Of a DNA stretch of 64,000 nt, positions 51,881-61,632 are shown piece after piece; position 1 is the stretch's first letter, and each line of letters starts with the position of its first letter. The notes below the pieces were generated by a model, which saw nothing but the letters and a program-made list of their open reading frames with translations, was not told the DNA's origin and made no database searches. The translations under genes and the position numbers were made by a program. This stretch comes from Algoriphagus locisalis (GTDB lineage: Bacteria; Bacteroidota; Bacteroidia; Cytophagales; Cyclobacteriaceae), in NCBI RefSeq assembly GCF_900116615.1, contig NZ_FPBF01000001.1:973625-1037624 (forward strand), given 5' to 3'.

Positions 51881-52513
51881 ATGGACATCTCAGCAATACG
51901 TAAGGACTACACCATTAAATCATTGGATATCAGCGATGTAAACACAGATCCTGTTACGCAGTTTAAAGCTTGGTTTGAAGAAGCAATAAATGCTCAAGTC
52001 TTGGAAGTAAACGCGATGACAGTGTCCACTATTGGCTTGGATGGCACTCCAAACGCACGGATCTTATTGCTAAAGGGAGTTGACAGTGGTTTTGTATTTT
52101 TTACCAACTATGAAAGCGAAAAAGGGAAAGAAATCGAAAGGCAAAACCATGCCTCCTTGACCTTTTTCTGGCCAGAATTGGAACGGCAGGTCAGAGTGCG
52201 TGGCAAATTAGAAAAAGTTACAGCAGAGGAATCAGATACCTATTTTTTCTCTAGACCTTTCGGCTCTCAAATTGGCGCATGGGTATCTCAGCAGAGCCAA
52301 AAACTCAATTCACGGGAAGATCTAAACCTGAAGAAAGTTGAAATAGAACAGAAATTTTCTGAAAATTCCATATCACGACCTCCACATTGGGGTGGATATA
52401 GGCTGATGCCGTCAACCATTGAGTTTTGGCAAGGCAGACCTAGCAGACTCCACGACAGGATCAAATATGAATTTCAGGATGGTAACTGGGTGATTAGCAG
52501 GCTTGCCCCCTGA
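51881..52513 (+). CDS. pdxH: Pyridoxamine 5'-phosphate oxidase
   Basis: A 210-residue FMN enzyme that oxidises pyridoxine or pyridoxamine 5'-phosphate to PLP, the last step of the salvage and DXP routes. It shows the family blocks: AMTVSTIGLDGTPNARILLL, FFTNYESEKGKEIERQNHAS, LTFFWPELERQVRVRG and IEFWQGRPSRLHDRIKY near the C-terminus, with the RPSRLH segment binding the substrate phosphate. Length is normal. It is convergent with bshB1 with its stop adjacent. PLP made here serves enzymes such as the desulfurase, though no link is needed. Confidence 0.95.
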   Translation: MDISAIRKDYTIKSLDISDVNTDPVTQFKAWFEEAINAQVLEVNAMTVSTIGLDGTPNARILLLKGVDSGFVFFTNYESEKGKEIERQNHASLTFFWPELERQVRVRGKLEKVTAEESDTYFFSRPFGSQIGAWVSQQSQKLNSREDLNLKKVEIEQKFSENSISRPPHWGGYRLMPSTIEFWQGRPSRLHDRIKYEFQDGNWVISRLAP

Positions 52514-53233
52514 TTATATCAGGTCAAAGAGATTATCCATGCCTATCATTCGTTCTACAGTAAACCCTTCACCATATTTCACCAGGATTTTGTGGCCAAA
52601 TTCTCGAGCCCTAGCTTCAATAAATGGCAGAAAATCCGGATCTGAGATAAAACTTACCGGCTCCTCACTTTTAGGATCATAAAACTGAGATTGGAATGCA
52701 AGGATACTATCAATTTTAGTCTGCCAAAAAGGGGTAATATCCACTACAAAATCTGGTTCTATGTAATTATTCTGGATGTAATGATAGACGAACTTAGGTC
52801 TCCAAGCTTCCTGCTGAACCCCGTCAAGTTCTGTTTCTATTTTTCGAAGACCACTCATAAAACAGGCTGTGCTTGCAAGGCTTGATCCCTTGCCATGATC
52901 AGGATGACGGTCTGCTACTGCATTTGCCAAAACTATCTCAGGCTTATATTTTCTGATCATTTCGATGAGTTTCAATTGATGCGCTTCGTCGTTTTGAAAA
53001 TACACATCTTTGAAACCCAAATTTTCTCTTGCTGATAATTGAAGGATTTTACCCGCAGCATCTGCCTCTTGTAGGCGTAGTTCAGGCGTTCCACGAGTTC
53101 CCATTTCTCCTTGGGTAAAGTCAACTATCCCGACTTTATGCCCTCGCGCTACATGAGAAGCTATAGTTCCAGAGCATCCTAATTCTGCATCATCCGGATG
53201 TGCAGCGAAAACTAAAATATCCAGCTTTGTCAT
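52514..53233 (-). CDS. bshB1: Bacillithiol biosynthesis deacetylase BshB1
   Basis: A 239-residue LmbE/PIG-L-type zinc deacetylase. AAHPDDAELGCSGTIA (HPDD at 12-15) and ADRHPDHGKGSSLA carry the zinc ligands and catalytic residues. FTQGEMGTRGTPELR and the C-terminal FGHKILVKYGEGF match the BshB1 type, which removes acetyl from N-acetylglucosaminyl malate to give the bacillithiol precursor. The gene follows M23 and trxB genes on the same strand with gaps of 14 and 9 bp, so thiol redox genes share a transcript. bshA and bshC are not in the window. Confidence 0.92.
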   Translation of the reverse strand: MTKLDILVFAAHPDDAELGCSGTIASHVARGHKVGIVDFTQGEMGTRGTPELRLQEADAAGKILQLSARENLGFKDVYFQNDEAHQLKLIEMIRKYKPEIVLANAVADRHPDHGKGSSLASTACFMSGLRKIETELDGVQQEAWRPKFVYHYIQNNYIEPDFVVDITPFWQTKIDSILAFQSQFYDPKSEEPVSFISDPDFLPFIEARAREFGHKILVKYGEGFTVERMIGMDNLFDLI

Positions 53234-53247
53234 TTTTATTCAAGTAG

Positions 53248-54291
53248 CTAGCGAACGCGCAGGTTCTGTCCTATTTTTAAAATTGTACGTGTATTAATTC
53301 CATTCAATCTGGTCAAAGCACTTACAGAAGTACCATATTTTCTAGCGATAGATCCCAGATTTTCTCCTCTCCTTACTTTGTGGTAGGCATTGGTCCTTGC
53401 TTGAACAATGTTGCCAAAAAGCGCAGGAGTAATTTGATAATTTTGATCCCGGATTTTGTATGCTGGAAAATCATAAACTTTCTCTGCATCAAAAGCTAAG
53501 CCCCGATAGCGTAGTTCATAATGTAGATGAGAGCCAGTGCTTCGTCCAGTGTTTCCACCTTTTGCAATTAAATCTCCAGCTTTTACTTCTTGTCCTACAT
53601 CTACTAATTGTTTGGATAAATGACCGTAAAGGGTCTCTAAACCATTTTTGTGACGGATCACAAGGTAATATCCGTATCCGTATCGATCATAAGATTTTAC
53701 TCGGACGATTCCATCAAAACCGCTATAAACAGGATCACCAGTATTCAAATCCAAGTCAGTTCCATAATGCCATCTTCTCCATCGGTAACCATAGCCGGAG
53801 GTTACTGGAGTCGTTTCCAGAGGCATTTTCCAATTGTATCCAAAAAACTCATCGTAGAGTCGGATATTAACTGTGTCAGTAAATGTCTTTGGGTCAAAAT
53901 TGTAAATATCAATTTTATTAGAGTCCCAAGAAGAATAATACTCAAAGGCTGTCACCCAGATACTATCAATTTGGATTTGCTCTGATACTTTTATCAACTG
54001 GTTAGTGGGGGCCCAAATCATGATATCCTGATCCTCACTGATAATGGACCTCACTCTACCGAGGTTCACATTGTTTTCAAAAATAATGGAATCTGTGACG
54101 GAAGATAAAGTCCTAAGATATGATTCCTGATCAAATCCCCTCAGTTCTATATTTCTCCTCTCCTGGCCTGCCCCAGTAGATTCAGTTGTATTATTTTTCT
54201 TGATAATCTTTGGAAAAATTTGAGCATTGGCATTTAAAGCGCCAATGCTCAGATTCAAACAAAAGACTACAAATAGGATTGAATACCTCAT
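53248..54291 (-). CDS. M23 family metallopeptidase with C-terminal LysM
   Basis: A 347-residue exported peptidoglycan hydrolase. The signal peptide is about residues 1-23. The LytM (M23) domain has intact zinc residues in WHYGTDLDLNTGDPV (H and D) and GSHLHYELRYRG (HxH). The C-terminus RRGENLGSIARKYGTSVSAL and following 25 residues form a LysM glycan-binding domain. It should cut peptide cross-links in the periplasm, probably as an endopeptidase for wall growth or separation. It is the middle gene of the trxB-M23-bshB1 operon. Confidence 0.9.
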   Translation of the reverse strand: MRYSILFVVFCLNLSIGALNANAQIFPKIIKKNNTTESTGAGQERRNIELRGFDQESYLRTLSSVTDSIIFENNVNLGRVRSIISEDQDIMIWAPTNQLIKVSEQIQIDSIWVTAFEYYSSWDSNKIDIYNFDPKTFTDTVNIRLYDEFFGYNWKMPLETTPVTSGYGYRWRRWHYGTDLDLNTGDPVYSGFDGIVRVKSYDRYGYGYYLVIRHKNGLETLYGHLSKQLVDVGQEVKAGDLIAKGGNTGRSTGSHLHYELRYRGLAFDAEKVYDFPAYKIRDQNYQITPALFGNIVQARTNAYHKVRRGENLGSIARKYGTSVSALTRLNGINTRTILKIGQNLRVR

Positions 54292-54300
54292 TTATTGGGT

Positions 54301-55245
54301 TTAATCATTCTCGAACTCAGCCAAATATCGCTCAGCATCCAAGGCAGCCATACATCCGGTTCCCGCAGCAGTTACAGCTTGACGGTAGATGTTGTCCTGA
54401 GCATCTCCACAAGCAAAAACGCCCTCAACATTTGTTTTGGTACTTCCCGGGATAGTTTTGATATATCCGGCATCATCCATATGGATATAATCTTTGAATA
54501 TGCCGGTGTTTGGTTGATGTCCAATAGCAACAAAGAAGCCAGAAATGGCGATTTCTGATTTTTCTCCCGTTTTATTGTTAAAGATTCTCACCCCGTTTAC
54601 TTCTTCATCTCCAAGGATCTCATCAGTCTCCGTATTCCAGAGAATTTCGATCTTGGGATTATTCATTACACGTTTTTGCATGATCTGAGATGCACGCATT
54701 TCATCTTTACGGATCAGCATGTAAACTTTGCTACAGATATTAGACAAATAAGATGCTTCTTCACAAGCAGTGTCCCCTGCCCCAATGATTGCCACTTCCT
54801 GACCTCTGAAGAAAAACCCATCACAAACAGCGCAGGCAGATACCCCTTTTCCGTTTAGCCTTGTTTCACTTTCTATCCCCAACCATTTAGCCGAAGCACC
54901 TGTAGATATCAATACCGTATCTGCATGGATAGTCACTTGCTCATCGATGATCACAGTATGAGGCTTGGTGGTAAAATCCACACTGGTCGCCAACCCATAT
55001 CGTACCTGAGTACCAAATCGTTCTGCTTGCTTTCTAAAGTCTTCCATCATCTCTGGCCCAGTCACACTATTAGGATATCCAGGATAATTTTCAACGTCAT
55101 TGGTAATGGTCAACTGACCGCCAGGCTGTCCACCTGTGTACAGTACAGGCGAAAGGCCTGCTCTCGATGCATATATAGCTGCAGTATAACCTGCAGGTCC
55201 TGATCCAATGATCAAAACCTTTACTTTTTCAATTTCTGGTTTCAT
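54301..55245 (-). CDS. trxB: Thioredoxin-disulfide reductase
   Basis: A 314-residue FAD- and NADPH-dependent enzyme that reduces thioredoxin. GSGPAGYTAAIYASRAG is the FAD-binding loop, CAVCDG (Cys138, Cys141) is the redox-active disulfide, AIIGAGDTACEEASYL the NADPH loop, and GVFACGDAQDNIYRQAVTAA the C-terminal FAD motif. The length is that of the low-molecular-weight type. It heads an operon with an M23 peptidase and bshB1. Confidence 0.96.
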   Translation of the reverse strand: MKPEIEKVKVLIIGSGPAGYTAAIYASRAGLSPVLYTGGQPGGQLTITNDVENYPGYPNSVTGPEMMEDFRKQAERFGTQVRYGLATSVDFTTKPHTVIIDEQVTIHADTVLISTGASAKWLGIESETRLNGKGVSACAVCDGFFFRGQEVAIIGAGDTACEEASYLSNICSKVYMLIRKDEMRASQIMQKRVMNNPKIEILWNTETDEILGDEEVNGVRIFNNKTGEKSEIAISGFFVAIGHQPNTGIFKDYIHMDDAGYIKTIPGSTKTNVEGVFACGDAQDNIYRQAVTAAGTGCMAALDAERYLAEFEND

Positions 55246-55388
55246 TAATAGGTAATATTAAATCGGGCAAATTTTACGAATTCTGCACTAGTAACAAAGT
55301 TGCATCTTGTTAAAATTCCCTAAGCACTTGACTTAAGTCATAAAAGCAATACACAAATAGAAACTAAGGCAAAAATGAAGAAATAAAA

Positions 55389-55411
55389 AAAGGGGGCTAT
55401 TAACCCCCTTT
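55389..55411 (-). terminator. Terminator of rpoD
   Basis: AAAGGGGG and CCCCCTTT arms around CTATTAA, followed by a T-rich stretch on the minus strand. It lies 17 bp after the rpoD stop codon and also separates it from trxB. Confidence 0.85.
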
Positions 55412-55427
55412 GTTATTGTGTGCTAGC

Positions 55428-56291
55428 TTATCCGAGGTAAGGTTTCAGCGTCTTACTACGGGATGTATGTCTCAGTCGGCGTATTGCCTTTTCTTTGATT
55501 TGTCTTACTCGCTCTCTTGTCAGGTTGAATTTCTCACCTATTTCTTCCAAAGTCATTGCATGCTCGCCATTCAAGCCAAAGTAAAGCGTGATTACATCAG
55601 CTTCTCTTTGAGTCAAAGTAGAAAGTGCGCGTTGAACTTCTTTCCGAAGGGAATCATTCATCAAGCCATCATCTGGCTTTTCATCACCGTCATTTTCCAA
55701 TACGTCCAAAAGGCTATTCTCTTCACCTTGTACAAATGGAGCATCCATAGATACGTGACGACCAGAAATCTTCATTGTATCTACTACCTCATTTGCAGTG
55801 ACTTCAAGCACCTCTGCCAATTCCTCCGGAGATGGCTCACGCTCAAATTTCTGCTCTAGCTCGCTGAATGTCTTGCTGATCTTGTTCAAAGAACCTACTC
55901 GGTTCAATGGAAGACGAACAATCCTAGACTGCTCTGCAAGCGCCTGAAGGATAGATTGTCTAATCCACCATACGGCATAAGAGATGAATTTAAATCCACG
56001 AGTTTCATCAAATCGCTGTGCAGCCTTGATCAGACCGAGGTTTCCCTCATTGATCAAATCTCCCAAAGAAAGTCCTTGGTTTTGGTACTGCTTGGCAACT
56101 GATACTACAAATCGAAGGTTGGCTTTGGTCAATTTCTCCAGTGCCAATTGGTCACCTTCTCTAATTCTCTTGGCCAAAACTACCTCTTCGTCTGCTGTCA
56201 ACAGGTCAACTTTTCCAATCTCTTGAAGGTATTTATCAAGGGACTGACTTTCTCTGTTGGTAATCTGTTTGCTAATCTTTAGCTGCCTCAT
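55428..56291 (-). CDS. rpoD: Primary sigma factor RpoD/SigA
   Basis: A 287-residue sigma-70 factor of the short Bacteroidota type without region 1.1 or the non-conserved insert. Region 1.2 starts near residue 15 ([16 protein letters not shown]), region 2 has [20 protein letters not shown] then [17 protein letters not shown] for -10 recognition and melting, region 3 is [13 protein letters not shown], and region 4 has [20 protein letters not shown] with the [23 protein letters not shown]. It reads TAnnTTTG/TTG promoters as noted in this window. The strand order rpsO-pnp-rpoD-trxB runs the same way. Confidence 0.96.
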   Translation of the reverse strand: MRQLKISKQITNRESQSLDKYLQEIGKVDLLTADEEVVLAKRIREGDQLALEKLTKANLRFVVSVAKQYQNQGLSLGDLINEGNLGLIKAAQRFDETRGFKFISYAVWWIRQSILQALAEQSRIVRLPLNRVGSLNKISKTFSELEQKFEREPSPEELAEVLEVTANEVVDTMKISGRHVSMDAPFVQGEENSLLDVLENDGDEKPDDGLMNDSLRKEVQRALSTLTQREADVITLYFGLNGEHAMTLEEIGEKFNLTRERVRQIKEKAIRRLRHTSRSKTLKPYLG

Positions 56292-56361
56292 TCAGGAATA
56301 TGATTTGTGAAATTTAATAGTTTATGAAAATCAAATTAATCAATTGTTTCGATTAACCTTA

Positions 56362-58500
56362 TCAGTTTGATGCTGGTTTTTCAGGTTTTGGCAATAAAGC
56401 CTTTCTTGAAAGCTTAAATTTGCCAGTTTTCTTATCGACATCAATCAATTTGACCTGTATTTCTTCTCCTGGCTCAAGTACACCGTCCATAGTCTCTACA
56501 CGCTCATGCTTGATCTCGGAGATATGAAGTAAACCATCCTTACCCGGCATAAATTCCACAAAGGCACCAAAAGGTTGAATGTTTTTTACTTTACCTGTAT
56601 AAGTCTCTCCTATTTCAGGCTGAGCCACGATCGCTTTGATACGGGAAAGTGCTGCGTTGAGTTTATCCTGGTTAGCAGAGAAAATATTGATTTTACCCTG
56701 ATTGTCGATCTCTTCGATTACAATAGTAGCTCCGGTATCTTTTTGGATTTCCTGGATCACTTTACCTCCAGGTCCAATCACCGCACCGATCAATTCCTTA
56801 GGAATCATCATGACAAATGATCTTGGCGTATGTGGTTTCAACTCTGGCTTAGGAGCAGCAAGCGTCTTCGTGATTTCATCCAAAATATGAAGTCTTCCGT
56901 CTTTTGCCTGTAGCAAAGCTTCCTTCAACACAGAATAATCAAGACCTTCTACTTTCAAATCCATCTGACAAGCTGTGATACCCTTAGCAGTACCGGTCAC
57001 TTTGAAATCCATATCACCTAGGTGATCTTCGTCTCCCAAAATATCCGAAAGGATAGAATATTTACCTGTTTTGGCATCAGAGATCATACCCATTGCGATA
57101 CCTGTTACTGCTGATTTGATAGGAATACCTGCATCCATCAATGCCAAAGAACCAGCACACACAGTTGCCATTGAAGAGGAACCATTTGATTCTAAGATAT
57201 CAGAAACGATACGGATAGTATATGGATTCTGGTCAGCTGGAGGAAGAACTTTCTTCAAAGCTCTCATGGCAAGATTACCATGTCCTACTTCTCTTCTTCC
57301 TGGACCTCTGTTAGGCTTTACTTCGCCTGTAGAGAACCCTGGAAAATTATAGTGTAGGTAGAATTTGTTGTAGCCAGAAATAGTCGCTCCATCTACCATC
57401 ATCTCGTCCATCTTTGTACCCAAGGTACAGGTAGTCAACGATTGAGTTTCTCCTCGGGTAAATACTGCAGATCCGTGAGCAGATGGCAAGTAATCGACTA
57501 CTGACCAGATTGGTCTTACTTCGTCAAGCTTTCTACCGTCAAGTCTTTTCTTTTCATCCAAAGTCAAATTTCTAGCAGCTTCTTTATGGATTTTGCTGAA
57601 ATATGGACCTATAAGACTTGCTTCGAACTCATGCTCTTCACCAAGGCTAGCCACGAATTCATCTTTGATTTCTTTGATAAGAGCAGAACGCTCAGATTTG
57701 TTAGCAATTTGCTTTCCTACCGAAGCATACAATTTGTCGTAAACTTCAGCTCTCATTTTATCGAAAAGTGCTGGATCTGACTTCTCGTGATTGTATTCTC
57801 TTTTCACTTCTTTGCCAACAAGCTTAGTCAGCTCGATTTGAGCCTGGCAATGTCTCTTGATTTCCTCATGAGCATACTGCATTGCTTCCAGCATTTCTTC
57901 TTCCTGGATCTCGTTAGCTTCACCTTCTACCATCAGGATAAAGTCAAGTGAACCCGCAACGATAAACTCCAAAGAAGCAGTTTCCAACTCAGTTGGAGTT
58001 GGGTTGATTTTCAACTTCCCATCGATTTTCGCAACGCGAACTTCAGAGATAGGGCCATTGAAAGGGATATCAGATACAGCTAGAGCTGCAGAAGCAGCAA
58101 GACCAGCCAAAGCATCAGGTAGTACATCCTCATCACCACTTATAAGTGTGATAGCGATCTGAGTGTCTGCATGATAATCATCTGGGAAAATTGGACGAAT
58201 AGCTCTATCTACAATACGGCTAATCAAAATTTCGTAATCAGAAAGTCTTCCTTCTCTCTTCAAAAATCCTCCAGGGATCTTTCCCGAAGAAGCAAATTTC
58301 TCTTGGTAGTCAACAGACATAGGTAAAAAATCCACCCCTTCTCCAGCTTCTTTTTTGGATACTACTGTAGCCAAAAGCATAGCCTTTCCCATCTTCACTA
58401 CTACTGACCCGTCAGCCTGCTTGGCTAAGGCACCAGTTTCTATTGTAATTTCTCTGCCATCTTCTAGTGTGATGGTCTTGGTGATTAAATTCGGTAACAT
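56362..58500 (-). CDS. pnp: Polyribonucleotide nucleotidyltransferase
   Basis: A 712-residue 3'-5' phosphorolytic exoribonuclease of RNA turnover. Two RNase PH-like halves are present (first up to about residue 220; second starting near [20 protein letters not shown] and containing [16 protein letters not shown]), followed by KH ([20 protein letters not shown]) and S1 ([20 protein letters not shown]) RNA-binding domains. Length is as expected. It lies downstream of rpsO with a terminator between them, the classic rpsO-pnp order. It probably acts in a degradosome-like setting. Confidence 0.97.
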   Translation of the reverse strand: MLPNLITKTITLEDGREITIETGALAKQADGSVVVKMGKAMLLATVVSKKEAGEGVDFLPMSVDYQEKFASSGKIPGGFLKREGRLSDYEILISRIVDRAIRPIFPDDYHADTQIAITLISGDEDVLPDALAGLAASAALAVSDIPFNGPISEVRVAKIDGKLKINPTPTELETASLEFIVAGSLDFILMVEGEANEIQEEEMLEAMQYAHEEIKRHCQAQIELTKLVGKEVKREYNHEKSDPALFDKMRAEVYDKLYASVGKQIANKSERSALIKEIKDEFVASLGEEHEFEASLIGPYFSKIHKEAARNLTLDEKKRLDGRKLDEVRPIWSVVDYLPSAHGSAVFTRGETQSLTTCTLGTKMDEMMVDGATISGYNKFYLHYNFPGFSTGEVKPNRGPGRREVGHGNLAMRALKKVLPPADQNPYTIRIVSDILESNGSSSMATVCAGSLALMDAGIPIKSAVTGIAMGMISDAKTGKYSILSDILGDEDHLGDMDFKVTGTAKGITACQMDLKVEGLDYSVLKEALLQAKDGRLHILDEITKTLAAPKPELKPHTPRSFVMMIPKELIGAVIGPGGKVIQEIQKDTGATIVIEEIDNQGKINIFSANQDKLNAALSRIKAIVAQPEIGETYTGKVKNIQPFGAFVEFMPGKDGLLHISEIKHERVETMDGVLEPGEEIQVKLIDVDKKTGKFKLSRKALLPKPEKPASN

Positions 58501-58561
58501 AAATAATTGTTAGTTTGCGTCGTTAGTGATAAAAGTCTTCGTATAACCTTAAAAATAAAAA

Positions 58562-58591
58562 AGTAAGGTTCTCACTCAAGAGAACCTTACT
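58562..58591 (-). terminator. Terminator or attenuator between rpsO and pnp
   Basis: AGTAAGGTTCTC (58562-58573) pairs perfectly with GAGAACCTTACT (58580-58591) around a 6-nt loop. On the minus strand it ends in a T-rich run, so it stops rpsO transcription at least partly, like the E. coli t1 site. Confidence 0.85.
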
Positions 58592-58598
58592 AGTTTGG

Positions 58599-58874
58599 TT
58601 ATTTTCTGATTCCTAGCTCGGCGATGATTGATCTGTATCGCTCGATTTCTTTTTTGTGAAGGTAATCCAATAGGCTTCTTCTCTTACCTACTAGCTTCAA
58701 CAAACCAAGTCTTGAGGAGTGATCCTTCTTATTTGACTTCAAATGCTCAGTCAAATGCTTGATTCTGTGTGTAAAGAGGGCAATCTGAGACTCAGGAGAT
58801 CCTGTGTCAGTAGCAGATTTTAACCGTCCATGATTCTTAAATAACTCTTCTTTAATCTCTGAGGATAAATACAT
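58599..58874 (-). CDS. rpsO: 30S ribosomal protein S15
   Basis: A 91-residue helical ribosomal protein (usual length 88-89) that binds 16S rRNA early in 30S assembly. The pattern [40 protein letters not shown], then [20 protein letters not shown] is diagnostic. S15 may bind its own mRNA to repress it. A perfect -7 box stands at 58902-58909, giving a leader of about 25 nt. It is followed by a hairpin and pnp. Confidence 0.97.
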   Translation of the reverse strand: MYLSSEIKEELFKNHGRLKSATDTGSPESQIALFTHRIKHLTEHLKSNKKDHSSRLGLLKLVGKRRSLLDYLHKKEIERYRSIIAELGIRK

Positions 58875-58901
58875 GTTTAGCTAAATTTTGTAAAACAACC
58901 A

Positions 58902-58909
58902 CAAAGGTA
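58902..58909 (-). promoter_or_regulatory. -7 promoter box of rpsO
   Basis: TACCTTTG on the minus strand fits TAnnTTTG exactly, 27 nt upstream of the rpsO ATG. It is the best promoter match in the window and backs the Bacteroidota assignment. Confidence 0.6.
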
Positions 58910-58934
58910 AGATTTAATTTAAGAAAATGAAAGC

Positions 58935-60734
58935 TTAATTCGCTTTTGAACGAAGAACTTTAAATCGGTCTTGTACACTTTTCCAAAGGCTCAGATAAAA
59001 GTCCGGTTCGAATAATCTGGCATCCTTTCTGGCCTGTTTCACAAAAAACAATCCGAAGGGAAGAAGACATAAAATTGAAAACCAGGTTCCGAATAATGGA
59101 TCGGCAATTCCCTCCTTAGCCCATTTTTCACCCGTTATTGTGAGCATGTAATAGATTATAAAAAAAATAATAGACACCAGGACTGGCATTCCCAATCCTC
59201 CTTTCTTAATGATAGCGCCCAATGGCGCTCCAATCAAAAACATCGCAAAACAAGCAAATGCTTGGGTGTATTTCTGATACCAGGCAATCTGAAATCTTCG
59301 GTAGTCTCTCTTATAATTATCTATTTCTGTCTTTCTGATAGAAAAATTGTTTTTCAAGCTCCTTGAATTACTCAAGGCTATAGTAACCGACTGCCTTGTG
59401 TAGCCACGATTCTCTACTAAGGAATCGATCTGTTTGCGCTCTTTATCAGTTAATGGTGTAGTTCTAGGCTGCTTTAGTACGGTTTTTAACTTAGCATTCT
59501 TGACCGTATCTTGATCATCTTCCTTCTTAGATTTATTATCAATCTGCTTTTTCCCTGCGGAAGTTGCTATAAGAGAGTCTCTGCCTGTTGATTTAGAAGA
59601 TTTTTGACTTGAACTTAAAGATGAAATGGCAGAATCCTTAGCAGCGTTAATCAATAAACGTGACTCTGGATGGTCAGCCAAAACAACAGAAGTATCCTTC
59701 TTAGCCTGGCTCCGAATATTTTCAAGTGAGTCAGTCGAAGTTTGTTTGCGTTCTAACTTTACCCTTCTGATTGAATCATCAAGGGCTTTTCGTTCCTTAA
59801 TATCAACAGGAGGACTTAGCTTTCTATCTCTGGTGAAGAATGGGTAAATACTTTCGGTACTTTGGTAATTTTGATAAATCTTATCATTCAAGAGTGTGTT
59901 GATAGAGTCTAGCCCTAGTTTGATCTCGGAAATATTTTTTATAGACCTGTTGGTTGACCAAGCCTCTTCTGCCGTTCTATTGAGTTTGAAAGTGTTATTC
60001 AGGTCAAATACGATCTCATTTGTATCAAAAGAGGTCCGGTTAAATTCAACGGGCTTTTCCTTGATCCCTCTTGTTTGTCTCTCTTCACTGTAATTGGTAC
60101 CATGAAACAAGGATAGCTTCATGTAATTTTCATTGAAAAAGGGTTCCATCCTACCAGAATCTGCCAAAGTCATATTCAAATTGCCTGATGATCCTCCAGC
60201 GTGACTATAAATTATTATATCCTTAAGTCCGTGCTCTCCAATTTTCTCGTTGACCTTGATGCTGTATCCTGGAATTCCTGCATAGAACACGCCTGCTTTT
60301 ATCTCCAATGCCGGAGATTTCATCCGAATATCGTAGAGTAAGCTAAATGTCTTAAGGTTCACCTTAGGCACCAGGTAATTATTGGACAGATAAGCAGCAA
60401 ATGATAAAATAATCACAAATACACCTATGGGGCGTAATGCACGCAGAAGGGAGATTCCGCTGCTTTTGATGGCTGTGAGTTCGAAATGTTCTCCCAGATT
60501 CCCAAAAGTCATCAAACTGGAAAGCAATACTGCAAGTGGCAAAGCCATAGGTGAAATACTGATCACAAAATAGCCGATCAGCTCTGCATAGATCCAAAAG
60601 CTCAGGCCTTTACCAAAAATTTCATCGAAGTATTTCAGCATGTTGACCGTCAACAGGATGAAATCCACGACAATAAAAGTCAATAAAAATGGGCCTATAA
60701 AAGACCCAAGTATAAGTTTATCTAGTTTCTTCAT
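58935..60734 (-). CDS. LptF/LptG-family permease with a long periplasmic insert
   Basis: A 599-residue permease of the LPS export ABC transporter. Three N-terminal membrane segments (LILGSFIGPFLLTFIVVDFI, then AELIGYFVISISPMALPLAV) are followed by a periplasmic part, and the C-terminus has three more (IAWYQKYTQAFACFAMFLIG to LPFGLFFVKQ). LptF/G pull LPS out of the inner membrane. E. coli LptF/G have about 360 residues; the extra length is a polar Ser/Lys/Asp-rich insert in the middle (about residues 300-450), as in other Bacteroidota. No LptB or partner permease is nearby. LptF and LptG cannot be told apart by eye. Confidence 0.88.
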   Translation of the reverse strand: MKKLDKLILGSFIGPFLLTFIVVDFILLTVNMLKYFDEIFGKGLSFWIYAELIGYFVISISPMALPLAVLLSSLMTFGNLGEHFELTAIKSSGISLLRALRPIGVFVIILSFAAYLSNNYLVPKVNLKTFSLLYDIRMKSPALEIKAGVFYAGIPGYSIKVNEKIGEHGLKDIIIYSHAGGSSGNLNMTLADSGRMEPFFNENYMKLSLFHGTNYSEERQTRGIKEKPVEFNRTSFDTNEIVFDLNNTFKLNRTAEEAWSTNRSIKNISEIKLGLDSINTLLNDKIYQNYQSTESIYPFFTRDRKLSPPVDIKERKALDDSIRRVKLERKQTSTDSLENIRSQAKKDTSVVLADHPESRLLINAAKDSAISSLSSSQKSSKSTGRDSLIATSAGKKQIDNKSKKEDDQDTVKNAKLKTVLKQPRTTPLTDKERKQIDSLVENRGYTRQSVTIALSNSRSLKNNFSIRKTEIDNYKRDYRRFQIAWYQKYTQAFACFAMFLIGAPLGAIIKKGGLGMPVLVSIIFFIIYYMLTITGEKWAKEGIADPLFGTWFSILCLLPFGLFFVKQARKDARLFEPDFYLSLWKSVQDRFKVLRSKAN

Positions 60735-60805
60735 TATTCAAACTACTCCCAAGGCAAATACGAAGCCTAGGAGTCGAAGTTCAAATTTGGTAAAATGAAT
60801 TGAGA

Positions 60806-61201
60806 TTACCCACCAATAATATCTTTCAATCTTCCGATCAGTCCTTCCCAGATAGCGGCTAGCTCATCGTCTTCATAGCTATCCGAGTAGTCAATTACTT
60901 TAAGAAAAAGGGTTTGGGTGAGATCATTTTCTTCCAACTTGAATTCTATGAAGGCATGATCGGCCTCATCGGGATTTTTTGGATCGTAAAATTCAAATTT
61001 CACGTGCGAATTACTTCGCTGAGAAGCAAGGCGAGCATAATGGTCTTCACTATCAAAATTGAAAATATAATTCTTATCCTCGTTTATTTTCACTTCATCG
61101 GCAAACCACTCCTCTAATCCACTTGCAGTACTCAAATAGTGGAAAACTATTTTTTTGGAGGCATTGATTTGATAATCAGCCACAAACTTATTTTTAACCA
61201 T
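60806..61201 (-). CDS. START-like domain protein
   Basis: A 131-residue protein of the SRPBCC/START-like fold common in Bacteroidota. The sequence pattern VADYQINASKKIVFHYLSTA followed by SGLEEWFADEVKINED and the C-terminal DELAAIWEGLIGRLKDIIG match the family. The cavity fold often binds lipids or small ligands, but the exact role is unknown. No signal peptide, so it is cytoplasmic. It runs the same way as lptF/G, 71 bp before it. Confidence 0.85.
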   Translation of the reverse strand: MVKNKFVADYQINASKKIVFHYLSTASGLEEWFADEVKINEDKNYIFNFDSEDHYARLASQRSNSHVKFEFYDPKNPDEADHAFIEFKLEENDLTQTLFLKVIDYSDSYEDDELAAIWEGLIGRLKDIIGG

Positions 61202-61456
61202 GATAATCGCTTTTACTCTGTGTAAAAATTCATTTTTTTAAAGAACGTCAACTTGCATTTCACATTACAAGACCTCATATTTGCATTCCCATTCGAAAGG
61301 GAGGTTTTCCAGGTTGATAATAAACGATTGTCAACTAATCTTATTGACTGATGAATGTGCTTTAATATAGGCATTAATTTCAAAATTCAATACCAAAAAA
61401 TGTTTCTGGGTATTTAGAAACTGTTTGAAGTAGTGTAACCATTCATATTAATATTT
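61202..61456. other. Gene-free stretch upstream of the tRNA array
   Basis: AT-rich sequence between the START-like gene and the tRNA-derived region. It should hold the promoter of the START-like gene. I see no gene or clear hairpin in it. Confidence 0.4.
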
Positions 61457-61530
61457 GGCGAGGTATCCCGATGGCTATCGGGAGCAGGATTCTTATCCGC
61501 CGCGGCGGACGGGAGTTCAAATCTCCCTCT
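61457..61530 (+). pseudogene. Degenerate tRNA-Met copy with arms replaced by palindromes
   Basis: It begins GGCGAGGTA like the intact tRNA-Met, keeps GCAGGATTC and the T arm GGGAGTTCAAATCTCCCTCT, but the D arm is replaced by the hairpin TCCCGATGGCTATCGGGA, and the 3' side of the anticodon arm plus variable loop by TCCGCCGCGGCGGAC. The CAT anticodon is lost (CTT follows). The 3' acceptor strand is broken off. It cannot work as a tRNA, but each replaced arm is still a hairpin. Confidence 0.75.
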
Positions 61531-61558
61531 GATTGAAATGTTGAGATAAATTATTAAT

Positions 61559-61632
61559 GGCGAGGTAGCTCAGTTGGTTAGAGCGCAGGATTCATAACCC
61601 TGAGGTCGGGAGTTCAAATCTCCCTCTCGCTA
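61559..61632 (+). tRNA. tRNA-Met (anticodon CAT), elongator type
   Basis: A 74-nt gene: acceptor GGCGAGG pairs with TCTCGCT (two wobble pairs, including G1-U72), D arm GCTC/GAGC with AGTTGGTTA, anticodon loop TTCATAA, T arm GGGAG/CTCCC with TTCAAAT, discriminator A. The paired first base and lack of three G-C pairs in the anticodon stem argue against initiator tRNA. tRNA-Ile with lysidine is the other CAT option but its usual GGGCC-type start is absent. The 3' CCA is not encoded. A strong terminator follows. Confidence 0.92.

Noticed and set aside
53460..53870. Antisense frame (136 residues) opposite the M23 gene
   Set aside because: Opposite a complete, motif-bearing peptidase gene; rich in unlikely His/Leu/Gln runs.
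55410..55859. Antisense frame (149 residues) opposite rpoD
   Set aside because: Opposite conserved sigma region 3-4 coding sequence; Cys- and Phe-rich text is typical of a shadow.
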